Source: JBNKZU01 sp050301795
GTDB taxonomy: Bacteria; Pseudomonadota; Gammaproteobacteria; Thiohalomonadales; Thiohalomonadaceae
Assembly: GCA_050301795.1 (NCBI GenBank)
Contig: JBNKZU010000038.1
Coordinates: 1-64,000 of the forward strand
Direction of reading: 5' to 3'
DNA length: 64,000 nt
Of this stretch, positions 1 to 5,847 are shown in pieces. The notes below the pieces were generated by a model. The model did not search any database. It was not told the DNA's origin and saw nothing but the letters and a program-made list of their open reading frames with translations. Position 1 is the stretch's first letter. Each line of letters opens with the position of its first letter. A program made the translations under genes and the position numbers.

Positions 1-2
1 GT

Positions 3-83
3 AATGACAAAACAACAATAATGATCATGGGTGCGGTAGCCGTTGTTGTCGTGATAGCAGTTGTTGTGATGAGGGTTAAGTAA
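3..83 (+). CDS. 3' end of a small membrane-protein gene (partial)
   Basis: The reading frame is open from the window edge to a TAA at 81-83. It ends in a run of about 16 hydrophobic residues (Ala/Val/Ile/Met) followed by Met-Arg-Val-Lys, which is a single membrane helix with a positive end. The stop overlaps the ATG of the next gene (TAATG), so the two are translationally coupled. An internal ATG at 21 could make it a 20-residue peptide, but it may equally be the C-terminus of a longer protein starting upstream of the window. Function unknown; a virion or lysis membrane protein is a guess from context. Confidence 0.45.
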   Translation, partial: NDKTTIMIMGAVAVVVVIAVVVMRVK

Positions 84-619
84 TGAATGTTGCAGAGATT
101 ACAATTACAGCCGGCGAAAAGAGACAGATTCAAGGTGGAAGATTTTTTAAGCTGTTAGATACTGACTCGCAGGTTGATGTAGTTTTTAAAGTAAACAATC
201 AACCGCTATATAAAGCAATTGGTGTTAAAGGTGGTTTCGAGGCGAGGCCGGAAGTCAACTTTGACATGGTTGAAATCTCATCAGCAACGACTCAAACAAT
301 CAAGTATGGTGTCAGCTATGGAGAAGGCGGTGATACTAGATTAGTGGGTGAAGTTACAGTATCGCAACCATCACAGATAGTCGATTATCCTGACGTGACG
401 ATTACAGGGTCAGTCGAAATCTTAGCGGCCAATGCCTCAAGAAAGAGAGCGTTGATTCACAATAATTCAACAACATCGACGGCAAGGGTAGGTGGCCCAG
501 CGTTAGTATTCGGTAAAGGGATAGCGTTATATCCACAGACAACCATCGAAATAGAAGGAACAGCCGCTATCTATGTTTGGGGGACAAATATTCCGGTTAG
601 CCGGCAGGAGCATATCTAG
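83..619 (+). CDS. putative phage minor virion protein, beta-rich
   Basis: This 178-residue protein has no signal peptide or membrane helix. It is rich in Thr, Val, Ile and Gly and predicted mostly beta. The C-terminal third (about residues 120-175) carries a pattern common in small phage structural proteins: Asn-Ala-Ser-Arg-Lys-Arg-Ala-Leu-Ile-His-Asn-Asn, then a Gly-rich loop and a Tyr-Val-Trp strand. That pattern suggests a minor capsid, spike or head-decoration protein; this is inference from composition and place. It starts in TAATG overlap with the preceding frame, and its stop overlaps the next start (TAGTG). Confidence 0.5.
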   Translation: MNVAEITITAGEKRQIQGGRFFKLLDTDSQVDVVFKVNNQPLYKAIGVKGGFEARPEVNFDMVEISSATTQTIKYGVSYGEGGDTRLVGEVTVSQPSQIVDYPDVTITGSVEILAANASRKRALIHNNSTTSTARVGGPALVFGKGIALYPQTTIEIEGTAAIYVWGTNIPVSRQEHI

Positions 620-933
620 TGCCGATTTATGGAGTGTCGCCAAAGCAGGTAGAAAACGCACTAAACCTGAGCGGGAAGATTATCGTTAGCACAGTGCAAG
701 CTGATGTGCCGGCTATACCGGCAGCAGGTCAGACATATCTATACTTGGCAGTGCAAGGGGCAAAGGTTGGAGGTGTAGCTGTAGTAAATACTGAAACCTA
801 TTTAAGGAGTTGGGTAGTAAATGCACTTGTTAGCGGAGCAAATCAAGTAAGGGTTGAGATAACAAATAATCAAGCGTTGGCATCAGCGCAAGAACTGGCA
901 AAAGACTTTTATGTCTCGGTTATAAATCCATGA
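619..933 (+). CDS. putative small phage structural protein
   Basis: The 104-residue protein starts at a GTG that overlaps the previous stop codon. It has an N-terminal segment of about 18 residues, a Pro/Ala-rich turn (Val-Pro-Ala-Ile-Pro-Ala-Ala-Gly), then alternating hydrophobic strands. It lacks cysteine, membrane helices and any enzymatic motif I recognise. Position between the minor virion protein and the lysozyme-like gene suggests a virion component. The ATG of the next gene overlaps its stop (ATGA). Family not recognised. Confidence 0.45.
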   Translation: MPIYGVSPKQVENALNLSGKIIVSTVQADVPAIPAAGQTYLYLAVQGAKVGGVAVVNTETYLRSWVVNALVSGANQVRVEITNNQALASAQELAKDFYVSVINP

Positions 934-1397
934 GCAGAACGCACATTCTGACGTTGTTGTTAGTAAGTTTGATAGGGTATTTGGTGATGAGCACAAAAAC
1001 GACCAGAGGGATTAAGAACAACAATCCCGGAAATATACGGCAGTCAGATACAGATTGGCTCGGAGAATCTGCAATCGATAATGATTTAGAGTTTGAGGAG
1101 TTCGATACACCGGAACAGGGAATAAGAGCAATGGCTATTGTTCTTAAGAATTACTACTTTCGGCATGGGCTAAAAACCATAAGAGAATTTATCACAAGAT
1201 GGGCACCACCGACAGAAAATGACACTGAGGCGTATATAACGGCAGTTTCTAAAGAGGTCGGACTAGAACCGGATCAACCGTTCTATATTGTGCAGTACAT
1301 GGAGCCTATGGTTAAAGCAATAATTCGGCATGAAAACGGTAAACAGCCGTACAGCGATGAGATAGTCAGTTCTGGCATTGCGATGGCGCTTGCATGA
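930..1397 (+). CDS. membrane-anchored virion lysozyme-like protein
   Basis: The 155-residue protein begins with a hydrophobic helix (about residues 5-20) and then carries the Arg-Gly-Ile-Lys-Asn-Asn-Asn-Pro-Gly-Asn-Ile-Arg motif. That motif opens the lysozyme-like domain of many phage virion proteins thought to cut peptidoglycan during entry. The rest (Trp-Leu-Gly, Phe-x-Thr-Pro-Glu-x-Gly-Ile-Arg-Ala, and a helical C-terminus with Trp-Ala-Pro-Pro) fits the same group. The N-terminal anchor without a cleavage site suggests it sits in a viral or host membrane. The catalytic residue is not certain from sequence alone. Both ends overlap neighbours by 4 bases. Confidence 0.7.
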   Translation: MSRTHILTLLLVSLIGYLVMSTKTTRGIKNNNPGNIRQSDTDWLGESAIDNDLEFEEFDTPEQGIRAMAIVLKNYYFRHGLKTIREFITRWAPPTENDTEAYITAVSKEVGLEPDQPFYIVQYMEPMVKAIIRHENGKQPYSDEIVSSGIAMALA

Positions 1398-1618
1398 ATC
1401 TGGACTGGAAAGCGGCGGCGGTATTGGTTGTAGGTGGACTGGTAGCCGCATACATCATAAAGCGGCAGGTGGTACAAAGCACAGAAGCGGCGCTAGAAGC
1501 CGTTAACCCGGTCAACGATGAGAATATATTCCATAGCGGAGTTAATGCAGTCGGGGCAAAAGTAACCGGAAACGATAGCTGGTCATTAGGTACAGCTATA
1601 TATGAGTGGACGCATTGA
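1394..1618 (+). CDS. small single-helix membrane protein (phage)
   Basis: This 74-residue protein has one hydrophobic helix at about residues 6-21, then Lys-Arg and a polar tail with a glycine-rich end. It starts with ATGA overlap to the lysozyme-like gene, which implies coupling and similar expression. It could be a viral membrane protein or a lysis accessory protein; nothing decides between them. Confidence 0.5.
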   Translation: MNLDWKAAAVLVVGGLVAAYIIKRQVVQSTEAALEAVNPVNDENIFHSGVNAVGAKVTGNDSWSLGTAIYEWTH

Positions 1619-1628
1619 GGAAAAGAAA

Positions 1629-1835
1629 ATGCCAAGAATCAAAGTTAATAAGAGAACGATAAAAGCGCCAGAGCAGTCAGGAAAGCAATATACAGACTGG
1701 AATGAGCTTGTTGTTATGAGTTTTTCAGAACTCGAAGATTTAGCAGACAAAGTAGGTGTTGATATAACCGGACTCAGTTTTATGCAAGTAAGAAGCCTGT
1801 TAAATAACCATTTCAAGGAACTGGCGGCTGAATAA
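1629..1835 (+). CDS. small basic phage protein, unknown
   Basis: I choose the ATG at 1629 because GAGGAAAAG lies just upstream; a start at 1602 would overlap the previous gene and add a poor N-terminus. The 68-residue product has a basic first 20 residues (Pro-Arg-Ile-Lys-Val-Asn-Lys-Arg) and an acidic helical C-terminus ending in a Leu-rich segment (Met-Gln-Val-Arg-Ser-Leu-Leu), resembling a short SAP- or HeH-like helix-hairpin. Nucleic-acid binding is possible but unproven. The stop overlaps the next ATG. Confidence 0.5.
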   Translation: MPRIKVNKRTIKAPEQSGKQYTDWNELVVMSFSELEDLADKVGVDITGLSFMQVRSLLNNHFKELAAE

Positions 1836-2059
1836 TGAGCGGGTTAATTGCCGGAATCATCTCAGGGATGACGAATGCAGGGATCGCGCTATTGTCGAAA
1901 CTGCTTACCCAAGGTTTTTTTGAAGATGTTTTCTCTAAAGTTTTTCTGAACCTCGCTGAACGCTTCGCAAAATCCACCACCAATACCCTAGATGATGAGC
2001 TTGTAGAAGAGATGAAGAAGCGCTTAAAGAAGGTTGAGAGCGATGTCAGAGGTAATTAA
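1835..2059 (+). CDS. small amphipathic phage protein
   Basis: The 74-residue product has a glycine/isoleucine-rich hydrophobic N-terminal half (residues 3-30), an aromatic stretch (Gly-Phe-Phe-Glu-Asp-Val-Phe), and a charged helical C-terminus rich in Glu and Lys. The layout suits a membrane-associated virion or holin-like protein. It overlaps the previous stop (TAATG) and overlaps the next gene by 17 bases. Confidence 0.5.
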   Translation: MSGLIAGIISGMTNAGIALLSKLLTQGFFEDVFSKVFLNLAERFAKSTTNTLDDELVEEMKKRLKKVESDVRGN

Positions 2060-2222
2060 TACAGTACCATTTTGGGGATACATTGCACAGGCGTTAATAG
2101 CTGGCGGAATCTCAGGGATCGCGTTTTGGGCAACAGTAAGAACAGAGCTTAAATACATGCGCCGTGATATCGACAGCGCACATAGTAAAATCACAAAACA
2201 CATTGAGGGTCATCATGGTTAA
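2043..2222 (+). CDS. holin-like single-helix protein
   Basis: I start this 59-residue protein at ATG 2043, preceded by an AGAAGG/GAG-type ribosome binding site at about 2028-2039. One membrane helix spans about residues 8-28, followed by a charged coiled-coil-like segment and a His-rich end (Glu-Gly-His-His-Gly). Small proteins with one helix and a charged tail next to a lysozyme-like gene are often holins or virion membrane proteins. The gene overlaps its neighbours on both sides. Confidence 0.5.
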   Translation: MSEVINTVPFWGYIAQALIAGGISGIAFWATVRTELKYMRRDIDSAHSKITKHIEGHHG

Positions 2223-2328
2223 AAAATCAATTTCAAAAAAGAAGGCGACCAAAGGCAAAGGAAAACTTAAGAAGGGATATCGTTACGTTAAAGGCGGTAA
2301 AATCGTTAAAGCTAAAAAGAAGAAATGA
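2215..2328 (+). CDS. 37-residue lysine-rich peptide
   Basis: ATG 2215 to TGA 2326-2328 encodes 37 residues, of which 17 are Lys and one is Arg, with no acidic residue. A central Gly-Tyr-Arg-Tyr-Val-Lys-Gly-Gly-Lys segment is flanked by poly-Lys-like ends. This composition suits a DNA-condensing virion peptide, like the small basic core proteins of several double-stranded DNA viruses; that role is inference. The start overlaps the previous gene by 8 bases, and the stop shares bases with the next ATG (ATGA). Confidence 0.55.
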   Translation: MVKKSISKKKATKGKGKLKKGYRYVKGGKIVKAKKKK

Positions 2329-2438
2329 AAGAAGCTGCACGATTAATAGTTTATGGCCTTGCCGCCTATGGCGCATGGACGCTGAGGCGGGCGGCGGTGG
2401 CCACGGTTCGAAATGTGGCTAAAAAGGTAATCTCGTGA
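2325..2438 (+). CDS. 37-residue membrane-active phage peptide
   Basis: ATG 2325 to TGA 2436-2438 gives a 37-residue peptide. It has a short hydrophobic segment (Leu-Ile-Val-Tyr-Gly-Leu-Ala-Ala-Tyr-Gly-Ala-Trp) followed by an Arg/Ala-rich amphipathic helix. It contains no motif of a known family. The ATGA overlap upstream and GTGA overlap downstream make coupled translation likely. Evidence for expression is only the gene chain. Confidence 0.4.
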   Translation: MKEAARLIVYGLAAYGAWTLRRAAVATVRNVAKKVIS

Positions 2439-2632
2439 AAACTTCACTCGGTCTAATGATCGGTTTTGTGATCGGCTCTGTTGTCGGGTTTGCGTGGTCG
2501 CAGAATACGAAGTCACGACTCGGCGAGAATACAACAACTGAAATGAAGGGTGGGAAGCTGATCATCACAATGGATGCAGGGAAAGCGGCTACCCAAGGCG
2601 CTCAGGATGCGTTTGATAGGATTTTTAATTAA
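2435..2632 (+). CDS. small membrane protein, last gene of phage operon
   Basis: GTG start at 2435 overlaps the previous TGA. The 65-residue product has an N-terminal glycine-containing membrane helix (about residues 5-22) and a soluble tail. The tail includes a beta-hairpin-like Gly-Gly-Lys-Leu-Ile-Ile-Thr-Met and a helical Ala/Gln-rich end. It could be a minor viral membrane protein. It is the last rightward gene before the terminator hairpins. Confidence 0.5.
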   Translation: MKTSLGLMIGFVIGSVVGFAWSQNTKSRLGENTTTEMKGGKLIITMDAGKAATQGAQDAFDRIFN

Positions 2633-2633
2633 T

Positions 2634-2686
2634 CTACGTGCATGAAACCGGCAACACCTCAAGCCAAGATCATTTCATGCACGTAG
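2634..2686. repeat. 14-bp perfect inverted repeat
   Basis: The arm CTACGTGCATGAAA (2634-2647) is repeated in inverted form at 2673-2686 with a 25-base spacer, and is followed by GGCGC and seven T (2692-2698). It could be a first, imperfect terminator for the rightward operon. The long spacer is unusual for that, so it could also be a protein-binding or recombination site at the element's end. Confidence 0.6.
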
Positions 2687-2696
2687 GGCGCTTTTT

Positions 2697-3152
2697 TTAT
2701 CTTCCGAACCTTCGAGAGTCGATATCGACTCTCTTTTTTTGTTTGGGGAACGGGATCACATTAGAGCGCTGCGAGTATTTCAGCCGTTCCTCAAGTCGTT
2801 GAATTCGAGAGTACAGCTCTGAGCGTTGGATATCTAATTTTGAAAAATATAGATCGAGTTCATGCGCTAGGTAGCTTGATGTATAGACAGTATTAATATC
2901 ATCACACCATAGATCACCACGGCCATTGATGTGCCAGCGTTCCCATCTTTGGCCTGCATTGCCCGGCAAGGCGCATAAATGGCCGCCGAGAAGATAACAC
3001 CAACGAGTGAACCAGAAAGGGGCTGTATTAGTTTCAATCCAGCGGTAAAGAGTTTTTTTGTGAACACCAAGCAAAGCGCACATCGTCGGTGGTGATAATT
3101 GAGCGACATGAGTTATCAACTGATGGACAGAATGTCCTTCAAAATTTTCCAT
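2697..3152 (-). CDS. phage-type regulator (DUF3653-like)
   Basis: The 151-residue protein runs opposite to the phage operon. Residues 17-50 look like a helix-turn-helix (Pro-Pro-Thr-Met-Cys-Ala-Leu-Leu-Gly-Val-His-Lys-Lys-Thr-Leu-Tyr-Arg-Trp). Next comes Leu-Leu-Gly-Gly-His-Leu-Cys, a tryptophan-rich stretch with Gly-Asp-Leu-Trp, and a coiled coil at about 105-135. This order resembles the DUF3653 proteins of small and filamentous phages, which I recall but could not check. A role as the element's repressor or copy-control factor is inference. Its 3' end contains the terminator at 2714-2740. It is the last gene before dif. Confidence 0.6.
   Translation of the reverse strand: MENFEGHSVHQLITHVAQLSPPTMCALLGVHKKTLYRWIETNTAPFWFTRWCYLLGGHLCALPGNAGQRWERWHINGRGDLWCDDINTVYTSSYLAHELDLYFSKLDIQRSELYSRIQRLEERLKYSQRSNVIPFPKQKKRVDIDSRRFGR
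2714..2740 (+). terminator. rho-independent terminator of the phage operon
   Basis: A 20-base palindrome (2714-2733) forms an 8-bp stem GAGAGTCG/CGACTCTC with an ATAT loop, followed by seven T at 2734-2740. It points in the direction of the phage genes. It is embedded in the last codons of the opposing regulator gene, where it encodes Arg-Val-Asp-Ile-Asp-Ser-Arg. Confidence 0.8.
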
Positions 3153-3259
3153 AATAAGTCCTTGTTATTTATTTTAGGTGGAATAGGAATCTAAGCAGGG
3201 TGCGGGATAGATGGCAATCTCAATACTCTGACAAGAGAGTCTTTTAATGATTCCATCCA

Positions 3260-3287
3260 ACTTAACATAATATATATTATGCGCAAA
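3260..3287 (-). other. dif: dif site (XerC/XerD recombination site)
   Basis: Read on the minus strand the 28 bases are TTTGCGCATAA (XerC arm), TATATA (core), TTATGTTAAGT (XerD arm). Compared with the E. coli dif site I recall, 24 of 28 positions agree; the differences are the two outermost bases of the XerC side, one core base and one XerD-arm base. This is the site where XerCD resolves chromosome dimers at the replication terminus. It also serves as the target of phages and elements that borrow XerCD. Its position directly after the phage regulator suggests it is one attachment site of the integrated element. Confidence 0.9.
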
Positions 3288-3626
3288 TATTAAATGATAT
3301 ACGGAAAGGTTTTAGTTAGATAAAAGAGAGTTTGATTGAGATTTTATATCTGAAGTTTTTAATCAATCCATCTAGTCATGGAGCAATTCAAGTTCTTATT
3401 CGGCACCACGACAGTTTGTGATTCGTAATGATGAGGTAAAGGATGTTATCGAATACGTTAAAGATTGTGCATACATTGGGTCGATATGATTAATTTTTTC
3501 AAAGTGTCTTTGTATCTATTTTTAAGGCACTAATTCACATATCAGCAAAACAAACTGGCTGTATTGATAGAGAGTGAATATAATCCTCTCTTCTTACTGG
3601 GTTTATAATCGATAATAGTTGAAATA
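3288..3626. other. intergenic region after dif; possible gene remnant
   Basis: About 340 AT-rich bases without an intact gene. A frame open from 3376 to the TGA at 3487-3489 gives 37 codons, including Ser-Ala-Pro-Arg-Gln-Phe-Val-Ile-Arg-Asn-Asp-Glu and Val-Ile-Glu-Tyr-Val-Lys-Asp-Cys. It has no start codon and follows a TAG, so it may be the tail of a decayed gene; I cannot assign a family. The last 100 bases should hold the promoter of the gene at 3627, but I see no convincing -35/-10 pair. Confidence 0.4.
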
Positions 3627-4670
3627 ATGAACAACTTTGATCCACAGTTTCTAAGAAATTTTGTGCCGCTAAACGAGTTAACTGTAGATAACCTACGAGA
3701 TTTAGCGACAAAAACCGAGATTTTGGAGCTCTCTAAGGACAAAAAGCTTTTCAATCGTGGGGATTCTGATAAGAAAACCATCTTTATCCTTTCTGGTGAA
3801 GTTATGCTGCTGGGCGATAACAACAGCAAATCAACGGTGACTGGTGGTACTAAATCGAGCCGATTCCCTATCGATCACCATATTCCTCGCCATACAACAG
3901 CGATTGCTACCACTGATATTAAATACATTAGTATTGATAACGATTTTCTTGATCTGTTACTGACATGGGATCAAAACACCAATTATACCGTCGCAGATAT
4001 CGAAGAGTCTGACGATGATGAAGGGACAGACTGGATGAGCAATATGCTCCGTTCAGAGATCTTCCACAGGATTCCGCCAAGTAACATTCAAACGGTTTTA
4101 ATGAAGATGGAACCTGTCTCATACGAGAAAGGTGATGTCGTCATCAATCAAGGAGATGAAGGTGACTATTACTACTACATCAAAAAAGGGATTTGCAGTG
4201 TTACTGTTCAAACCAAAAGTGGCAAAATTATTAAATTAGCTGAATTAACGGCTGGCACCGGCTTTGGTGAAGAGGCATTAATCTCAGATAACAAACGTAA
4301 TGCCACAGTCACTATGGATAGTGATGGCAGTTTAATGCGCCTAGGTAAAGAGGATTTCGTTGAATTGCTTAAGGCTCCGGTTCTTCAAAATGTTGATTTT
4401 GAAGGGCTTAAAAAGCTCGTAAAGGAAGAAAAAGCGATTATGCTGGATGTGCGCCTTGAGGCAGAATACAAAAACTCAGCGATAAAAGGCAGCAAGAATA
4501 TCCCACTCTATTTATTGCGAATGAAGACCGATAAGCTCCCCAAAGATCGAAAATATATCGCAATTTGCGATACCGGTAGACGTAGCTCTTCTGCTGCGTT
4601 TTTACTGAATGAGCGTGGTTATGATGCCTACTATCTTGAAAATGGCTTAATGGGACTTAAGCATTCATAA
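3627..4670 (+). CDS. cyclic nucleotide-binding / rhodanese fusion protein
   Basis: This 347-residue cytoplasmic protein has an N-terminal cyclic nucleotide-binding-like domain (about 20-120), a second, better preserved one (about 140-255, with Gly-Glu-Glu-Ala-Leu after a Gly-Phe loop), and a C-terminal rhodanese domain (about 260-345). The rhodanese loop Cys-Asp-Thr-Gly-Arg-Arg-Ser-Ser has its active-site Cys at 314. Rhodaneses carry sulfane sulfur as persulfide, so the protein could link a nucleotide signal to sulfur transfer. It has no DNA-binding domain, so it is not a Crp-type regulator. It is the first intact gene right of dif and stands alone, convergent with tatD one base away. Confidence 0.85.
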   Translation: MNNFDPQFLRNFVPLNELTVDNLRDLATKTEILELSKDKKLFNRGDSDKKTIFILSGEVMLLGDNNSKSTVTGGTKSSRFPIDHHIPRHTTAIATTDIKYISIDNDFLDLLLTWDQNTNYTVADIEESDDDEGTDWMSNMLRSEIFHRIPPSNIQTVLMKMEPVSYEKGDVVINQGDEGDYYYYIKKGICSVTVQTKSGKIIKLAELTAGTGFGEEALISDNKRNATVTMDSDGSLMRLGKEDFVELLKAPVLQNVDFEGLKKLVKEEKAIMLDVRLEAEYKNSAIKGSKNIPLYLLRMKTDKLPKDRKYIAICDTGRRSSSAAFLLNERGYDAYYLENGLMGLKHS

Positions 4671-4671
4671 C

Positions 4672-5448
4672 CTATTGAATATTAAATAGCTTTTCAAAGT
4701 TATCCCACACAGACTGATTGATACTTTCGACCGTCTCTCCTCTTAGCTCCGCTATTTTTTCAACAACCTTTATTACATACTCTGGACGGTTTGCTTTGCC
4801 TCTATAGGGAACGGGTGCAAGATAGGGAGAGTCTGTCTCTACCAGCATTGACATAAGGGGGATAGTCTTTGCAACCTGTTGCAGTTCTTGGGCACTATTG
4901 AAGGTGACAATGCCTGAGAATGAGATGTAGAAACCTAAATCCATCGCCTGCTGTGCTGTTTGCAGGTCTTCAACAAAGCAGTGCATTACTCCACCAACTC
5001 TATCTGCGCCCTGCTCTTTTAAAATCCGTAGTGTGTCGTCCTTAGCGTCACGGCAATGAATCACGAGAGGCTTGTTAATCGCCTTAGCTGCCTCGATGTG
5101 TGTACGGAACCGATTGTGTTGCCAGGTAAGGTCACCACTGCTTCTAAAATAGTCGAGCCCAGTCTCACCGATGGCGACAACCTTTGGATTATCGGCAAGT
5201 TGGATTAGATCATCAATACTCGGCTCGTGTTCCTCCTTCTGGTTTGGGTGAATGCCCACGGTGGCATAGATATGGGGGAACTGCTCAGATATCTCTACAA
5301 CCTTGTGGACATTATTCATACCAATAGAGACATTGAGGATTCGGTCAATCCCCTGTTCTTTTGCAGATTGAATTGCGGCGGTAAGTGAGTTGTCGTTTTG
5401 GGTTAAATCGAGGCGATCTAAGTGGCAATGTGAGTCGAGATACTTCAT
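4672..5448 (-). CDS. tatD: TatD-family metal-dependent DNase
   Basis: The 258-residue length and the metal-site motifs match the family: Asp-Ser-His-Cys-His-Leu-Asp near the N-terminus, Gly-Glu-Thr-Gly-Leu-Asp-Tyr at about 92, His-Cys-Arg-Asp-Ala at about 131, and Thr-Asp-Ser-Pro-Tyr near 207. TatD/YcfH proteins are TIM-barrel hydrolases acting on DNA 3' ends and possibly on D-aminoacyl substrates. The order tmk-holB-pilZ-tatD is a standard gammaproteobacterial arrangement, and this is its last gene. The stop lies two bases from the stop of the convergent rhodanese fusion gene. Confidence 0.92.
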   Translation of the reverse strand: MKYLDSHCHLDRLDLTQNDNSLTAAIQSAKEQGIDRILNVSIGMNNVHKVVEISEQFPHIYATVGIHPNQKEEHEPSIDDLIQLADNPKVVAIGETGLDYFRSSGDLTWQHNRFRTHIEAAKAINKPLVIHCRDAKDDTLRILKEQGADRVGGVMHCFVEDLQTAQQAMDLGFYISFSGIVTFNSAQELQQVAKTIPLMSMLVETDSPYLAPVPYRGKANRPEYVIKVVEKIAELRGETVESINQSVWDNFEKLFNIQ

Positions 5449-5498
5449 TAATAATATACGTTTTTGTTTGGGCTGTTTCGTTTACAGCCCATCAAGTG

Positions 5499-5846
5499 TT
5501 ACATGGTGTGAGTCTGACGATCCGATTTAAGTGCACCAGCAAGATAGGTTTCGATCTTTCCGCGAATATTACCGCCATCCTGTTCACTGAACTGAACTCC
5601 GATTCCGGCAGCGCGGTTACCTTGTGAGCCTGGTGGCGTGATCCAGACAATCTTGCCAGCGATAGGCATCTTCTCTTTCTCTTCCATGAGGTTTAGTAGC
5701 ATAAAGACCTCTTCTCCGAGCTTATAGGCTTTATTGGTAGGGATAAATAGCCCGCCATTTTTTATATAGGGCATATATGCTGCATAGAGAGCGCTTTTAT
5801 CCTTAATGTTCAGGGATAAAATACCTTGTCGTATATTGGCTGCCAC
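5499..5846 (-). CDS. pilZ: type IV pilus assembly protein PilZ
   Basis: A 115-residue single-domain PilZ protein. As in canonical PilZ of type IV pili, the N-terminus is a short leader into the beta-barrel, with Gly-Gly-Leu-Phe-Ile-Pro-Thr, Gly-Lys-Ile-Val-Trp-Ile-Thr-Pro-Pro and Gly-Ile-Gly-Val-Gln-Phe. The Arg-x3-Arg c-di-GMP motif is absent, which is typical of PilZ itself; this class binds the pilus ATPase and FimX rather than the nucleotide. It is two bases downstream of holB and in the same operon. Confidence 0.9.
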   Translation of the reverse strand: MAANIRQGILSLNIKDKSALYAAYMPYIKNGGLFIPTNKAYKLGEEVFMLLNLMEEKEKMPIAGKIVWITPPGSQGNRAAGIGVQFSEQDGGNIRGKIETYLAGALKSDRQTHTM

Positions 5847-5847
5847 C

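Larger units (their letters stand above)
1..3287 (+). mobile_element. right arm of a prophage ending at dif
   Basis: About 2.6 kb of tightly packed rightward genes of 37-178 codons, most joined by stop/start overlaps, is followed by a terminator, an opposing DNA-binding-type regulator and then a dif sequence. Gene size, the lysozyme-like protein with a membrane anchor, and many single-helix membrane proteins look like the late region of a small virus. No tail, portal or terminase gene is visible. The left end lies outside the window, so capsid and packaging genes cannot be seen. The right boundary is inferred to lie inside the dif core. Conjugative or filamentous elements are less likely because of the lysozyme-like gene, but are not excluded. 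Confidence 0.7.

Noticed and set aside
2867..3109. Second minus-strand frame inside the phage regulator gene
   Set aside because: It lies completely within the regulator in another frame, with no homology or start signal.
3225..3240. Small stem ACTCT/AGAGT just before dif
   Set aside because: Five pairs only and a T-run interrupted by other bases; not enough to call a terminator or accessory site.
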